A DNA stretch of 64,000 nucleotides from Sthenelais limicola (lineage: Eukaryota; Annelida; Polychaeta; Phyllodocida; Sigalionidae), in the NCBI GenBank assembly GCA_942159475.1, contig OW804096.1:40113744-40177743 (forward strand), read 5' to 3'. A model generated the notes under the pieces. That model was given only the letters and a program-made list of their open reading frames with translations. It did no database searches and was not told the DNA's origin. The number at the start of each line of letters is the position of its first letter. Position 1 is the stretch's first letter. Positions 59,927-64,000 of the stretch are shown piece by piece. A program made the translations under genes and the position numbers.

Positions 59927-62792
59927 TTATAAAAGGTAAATTATTGAAATATCAATGAAAAAAAAATGTGAATATTGTAAAATAAGAATGGCATTGTACC
60001 GGTAAATGACCTGTGCACGTCGAGCGCGACCAGCTCCGTAGCGTGAGTGATCTACAGCATAGTCTCTTGATGGTTGTTCAGTACGGTCATTTGGGGTGGG
60101 GTGCAGTGTCTTGCGCCTCAAACTCTCTTGGACGTTTGGGTCCGGGTCAGTGAGGTTCACAGGGAAATCGTCAAGGCTAGCGTCAAGGCATATATTGTGC
60201 AATATACAGCACGCGGTGACAATGCTGCTAGCATTCTCTGGATTCTTTAGCATGACACCACCTCCTTCGCTAAATTGAACAAAACAATCGTTATTAAAAG
60301 ATGATTTTTTTGGTATTTACATCGGGATAACAGAGAGGAGAAGATAGAAATAAAAAGGTTGTCTAAGGAAATTTAAGAATATGATATAACAATATACAGT
60401 AATGTATGTACAATGTCATGTAATAATGCTTAAAACCATACATATAACATAAAATCCATGCATCTCCCATATTATGATAATAATATTATATCTTACCTCC
60501 AGCGCCTCTTGAGTTCCCCAAACGCACGCTTGATAGTGTTACGCACCTATGTATGGCGTTCTTGGTAACGCGTTCTGCATGGGTGAATGGACCCATTGCC
60601 GGAAATGGTATCAGCATGTAAGGAGTCAATGCGTACCGGCAACAAACCAGAATCAGTTAATTTACACCATATACACATTTGAACCAGGCATGAGCAGGGC
60701 AAAAGAGCGGGTTAAGTGCAATTTTCACAAAAACAAAAAAAATTACCGGTATGTGTAATTGCCACATTGCACGAATAAAAGTTGATGCTGGCTTGGATTA
60801 AATAGGGAAGTAGAGTCAGATTTTCCTATCTCTATTCATTATGCTCTAAGATACAAGTCAATGTAGGATATGATTACTCACCCTCCATCGCCCAGGAGAA
60901 AATACTTCTTTGGTAGAAAAGTAGGCGACGCAACAAATGCACAAAGGGTTGTTTGCTCCCAAACATACTGATCATGATGGGTGCTCCCAAAGCTGGGTTC
61001 GATGAACCAGAAACTCGCATTTGCATCACAAATGGCCTGAAACAAAAATGTAGGGATGAACCTGGGTAATACATAATGAAAGTGGGTCCAAAGTGACACA
61101 AAATGTTAGATGTCAATGCATATATATGCATATTGTGTATGAAGTATGATTGAACAGTTCAGTGAAATAATGAACATGAAATGCACTATCACACAAACAA
61201 TTCTGTTTACTTACCAGCACATTAAGGGAGTGATAGCCATGTCGTGAAATAAAAGTCTGTTCTTGAAGCAGCGGTTTTGTGATGGCTATGTTGGTGCCAT
61301 CCACACAGCCAATGGTGTCCGGAAACCCATGTAGGGTGGAAAAATCAGCCGATAAACGGGCTAGGTCAGTCCTGAATAATGGTACATTTACAATAATGAT
61401 AACATTAAGTGGCAATGGCTCGATACCTTTCCAAGAATATGTCAATGATATTAGTAGTAAAACAACCAACCGTGGTGCAGAGCAGCCTTGTATTATCGCC
61501 CACAGGGTGTTACTCAATGTGGTGCAACACCCTCAGGTGTCACTGTCAACAGACAGTGATAAGTGACAGTGACAGCTCTGGAAAGTAGTGATAAGTGACA
61601 GTGACAGCTCTGGAAAGTAGCGTGGGTGGGAGGGTGGGAGTGTTACACCCCCACCCACCCGTAAACGTGTGATGTCTTCGACGCATAGGGAAATTCTGGG
61701 ATTAGATAGATTCCACACTTGATTCGATGTTTTTTCGGTGAGCAGGTACAATACGAGCACAAATTCAGAGTTGAAGCGGTGGATAAGATACAAGAAATCA
61801 GTAAAATACGTAAAACCTTCGAGGGTTCCATTTTGCCGACTCTTTCTTTCTGCCAACTTTTCTGTAGATCGTTTAGACTTTAGTCCAAGGAGCGTCAAAA
61901 CGAAAGCCCTAGTAAAAAGGCGCCAGACGAAATAAGGATTACCTCCGTACACATTCAAAAATAACAAATATCCTATTTTTCGGTTAAACATTTTATTTTA
62001 ACTTTAAAAATATAAATTATATTTTAGAAGATAAGATGCCACTATTACGCGGAAAATAAAATATAATGATTGCTAAAAAAAAGTGGGGGTGGGGGGGCCA
62101 AATGTTGGTTGTTCAGCTCATCAATGCTAAAAGGATGCATGTCCATAGCCTTCAATTAAGTTCATACATAACATACCTAGATTGTTATGTCCACCACTTA
62201 AAGCAGACTATGCATAGCGTAGTACTAGTAGGACTTCTGGACACTTGGTCAGTAACTCAAATTACTTCCACATTTAAGCTATGAATGTATATAAAAATTA
62301 ATTAAAAGAATTCTCTTTGTTAGATTATTCAAATAGTGTTTCCCATAAGTGCATTTCTTACTTTGGGTGGCTTGATGTACTTTCGTTTACGTTCAAGTAT
62401 TCCACAAACGCGTCCACACTTTGATTAACTGTAGCCCTGGACACTCCCTGGGTGTCATCGATGATCTTGTAATCCGCACCAGTGGCCAGATACCAAAGGG
62501 TTAGACAAACCTTCAAAGCAATAGTGATACCGTACAATAGGTAAACACATGCGATGATACATGTAGGTAATAATTATTAAATGAACGGGTAACGGAACGG
62601 GTAACTAGAGTTTGAATGTTACCTTGTCTTCTGGTGAAATGGCACCCCCACGTGTCTCAGTTGGTATTCCACGATAGGAAGGACTGGCTGCAAACAGGGC
62701 AGCAAGGTGATGTAATTCGGTAACCGGTATCGGGAAATGAAGTCATGCGGTCGTTGCCATTCTTCCAAAGGGCTGATGCGCCTACGGTAGAT
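59927..62792 (-). pseudogene. HARBI1-like PIF/Harbinger transposase gene, two frameshifts
   Basis: Minus-strand exons: 62792-62623 (RRRISPLEEWQRPHDFISRY.., after a shift TETRGGAISPEDK), 62510-62362 (VCLTLWYLATGADYKIIDDT, VSRATVNQSVDAFVEYL), 61371-61215 (GFPDTIGCVDGTNIAI with the first catalytic Asp, RHGYHSLNVL), 61036-60882 (AICDANASFWFIEP, STHHDQYVW with the second Asp, FLLGDGG), about 60,660-60,497 (RYALTPYMLIPF, shift, RNTIKRAFGELKRRW with the catalytic Glu region) and 60269-59927 (IVTACCILHNICLD). Most junctions are consensus with agreeing phases. Frameshifts near 62,665-62,690 and 60,545 and a missing acceptor for exon 5 suggest decay, or assembly indels. No terminal repeats were found, so it is either a dead transposon or a decayed domesticated HARBI1 paralogue. 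Confidence 0.75.
61557..61620 (+). repeat. 32-bp tandem duplication
   Basis: Two copies of GTGATAAGTGACAGTGACAG plus ctctggaaagta, with starts 32 bp apart, lying inside an intron of the HARBI1-like gene. Confidence 0.9.
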
Positions 62793-63857
62793 CTGAAATA
62801 TTATAAATTCATGGGTTATACAAGTGTAATGATTTGTCAATGTCAGTATGTGCACCCCGTTATGAAACAGGGGATGATCAAGTTAGGGGCTCAATATGTC
62901 ATTAGGAGGATTTAGATGACTGTTAGCACATAAGCGGGAATTTAAATGTTGTTTTTGGTCCGAAATAGAATCAGTGCAATGCACTCCCATTTGTAGAGGT
63001 TTGTCAAAAGATATATCTATGATGTCTATACCAATAATGACAGTTTGTGGTATTTTAAAGATGGAAACGCTTTTATCAGAAAGGTTTTCACTATAAAATA
63101 TCTCATCGAACATGAACTGTCAACCTTAGCCCAATAAATATTACTCTAAATGTCCCTGTAAGACATTAAATCGAATGTTTAAAATACATAGAAATCACAT
63201 ATAAGTTATCACTTATCACATATAAGTTATCACAGAAGTAGTTTCATATAGTTTCTGTCCACTGTATTCCTCCCGCACACCCGGAGCGGGGATGGACATG
63301 AGTACGCTATGCTCGATGCACCCCAAACATTTTGATACCAAACACTTAAGGCATTCCCTAGATGTTACCTTGGAAACGTCATGTGCTCCTAGCTAGCTCT
63401 TAGCAATTCTGCTGGAGGTATTGAAGTTATTAAAAGCTACACAAAGTGTTTTCCCATAATCTCATATTTAAATACTGTAATTCATATAATCTCATATTTA
63501 AATAATTCTGATCTCGTTTTTTAAAATTTGATGGAGGTAATTGAATTACAGTAAGCCATAGTGGCACAGTGCACAAAATTTCCTGCTGTTGGGTGTCCAC
63601 ATAACGAGAATTATTATTTAAGAGACGCAATATCCATGTGGAGAGTGGGGAGGGTTCAAATAAAGGTATTGATATTGAAAAAAATTTGTTTTGTATGATT
63701 CATTAGCCAGACTTGCTACTAAATGTATTTACTGGTATGTATCAAAGTTAGAAATACACGTATTTGTATTTTTGTCTGGATGTCTTCATTTGTGTTCACA
63801 ATAAGTATACTTGTATGTGTGTATGTCTGTGCAAGTATAGCATATAGGAGCGGGGGG
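62793..63857. other. AT-rich flank, nothing recognised
   Basis: Short direct duplications only (atcacatataagttatcac near 63,195-63,235; ataatctcatatttaaata near 63,458 and 63,486). No gene was found. Confidence 0.45.
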
Positions 63858-63965
63858 AAAAATGGTGGTCACGCGGCGTGTTGACTTCTCGTAGACTGAC
63901 GAAATGGTCACATGGCACAATGCTTCCGATCTCCTCTGTGCTCCGCTCCTGACAAGATGAATGAT
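63858..63965 (+). repeat. Second copy of the DIRS-gag-element terminus
   Basis: AAAAATGGTGGTCACGCGGC, then GTTGACTTCTCGTAGACTGA and cttccgatctcct, matches 59,006-59,110 with scattered substitutions and small gaps. The element body would lie at lower coordinates but was not found; the region to the left is unrelated. It is either a solo terminus or a diverged truncated copy. Confidence 0.75.
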
Positions 63966-64000
63966 CGTATCCTCAGAAATGCCTAGAGTGACTCGGGAAT

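Overview
The window is AT-rich metazoan DNA: split genes with GT..AG introns, long gene-poor intergenic sequence, microsatellites, and a dense, layered population of transposable elements. DIRS, Harbinger, MULE-like and LINE families occur together with DUF6589-type and related lineage-expanded families, and the 8-mer TAGGCCTA is very frequent. This fits a marine invertebrate, plausibly a deuterostome such as an echinoderm. That assignment is an inference, not something the sequence proves.

Layout. About 1-28 kb is gene-poor. It holds a small family of non-autonomous inverted-repeat elements (1.2, 8.2, 11.8, 12.3 and 13.3 kb), simple repeats, a possible signal-peptide exon near 19.9 kb on the minus strand with a CpG/CRE-bearing region behind it, and a LINE-like tail at 26.7 kb. 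At 28.0-28.8 kb two tandem arrays with different unit lengths share one 12-bp core. The one clear host gene is a seven-exon orthologue of the dual-specificity phosphatase DUSP12 (31.0-38.3 kb, plus strand). All splice phases agree and the product is 361 aa. Its introns carry two minisatellites and a 755-bp inverted-terminal-repeat transposon with a target duplication.

From 39.5 kb onward the window is a transposon graveyard, almost all on the minus strand. It contains an internally deleted DIRS element, two copies of a MULE-like transposase module, HEEADTRI-type and TNAPGRSAFN-type expanded-family domains, a DUF6589-like gene, a LINE insertion at 50,858-55,967 bracketed by a perfect 14-bp target-site duplication, a DIRS-gag-like insertion inside a ~175-bp tandem array, and a decayed HARBI1-like (PIF/Harbinger) transposase gene at 59.9-62.8 kb.

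The most interesting item is in the LINE. Its ORF1 joins an RNA-binding (RRM-like) region to a NADAR (YbiA-like ADP-ribose/N-glycosidase fold) domain, followed 51 bp later by an APE-endonuclease/reverse-transcriptase ORF2. A second, strongly diverged remnant at 46.3-47.0 kb has the same order (NADAR, then the start of an APE ORF2). The fusion therefore looks like a property of a retrotransposon lineage, not an accident of one insertion. Why a retroelement would carry a NADAR domain is open; reversal of ADP-ribosylation on nucleic acid or ribonucleoprotein is a testable guess.
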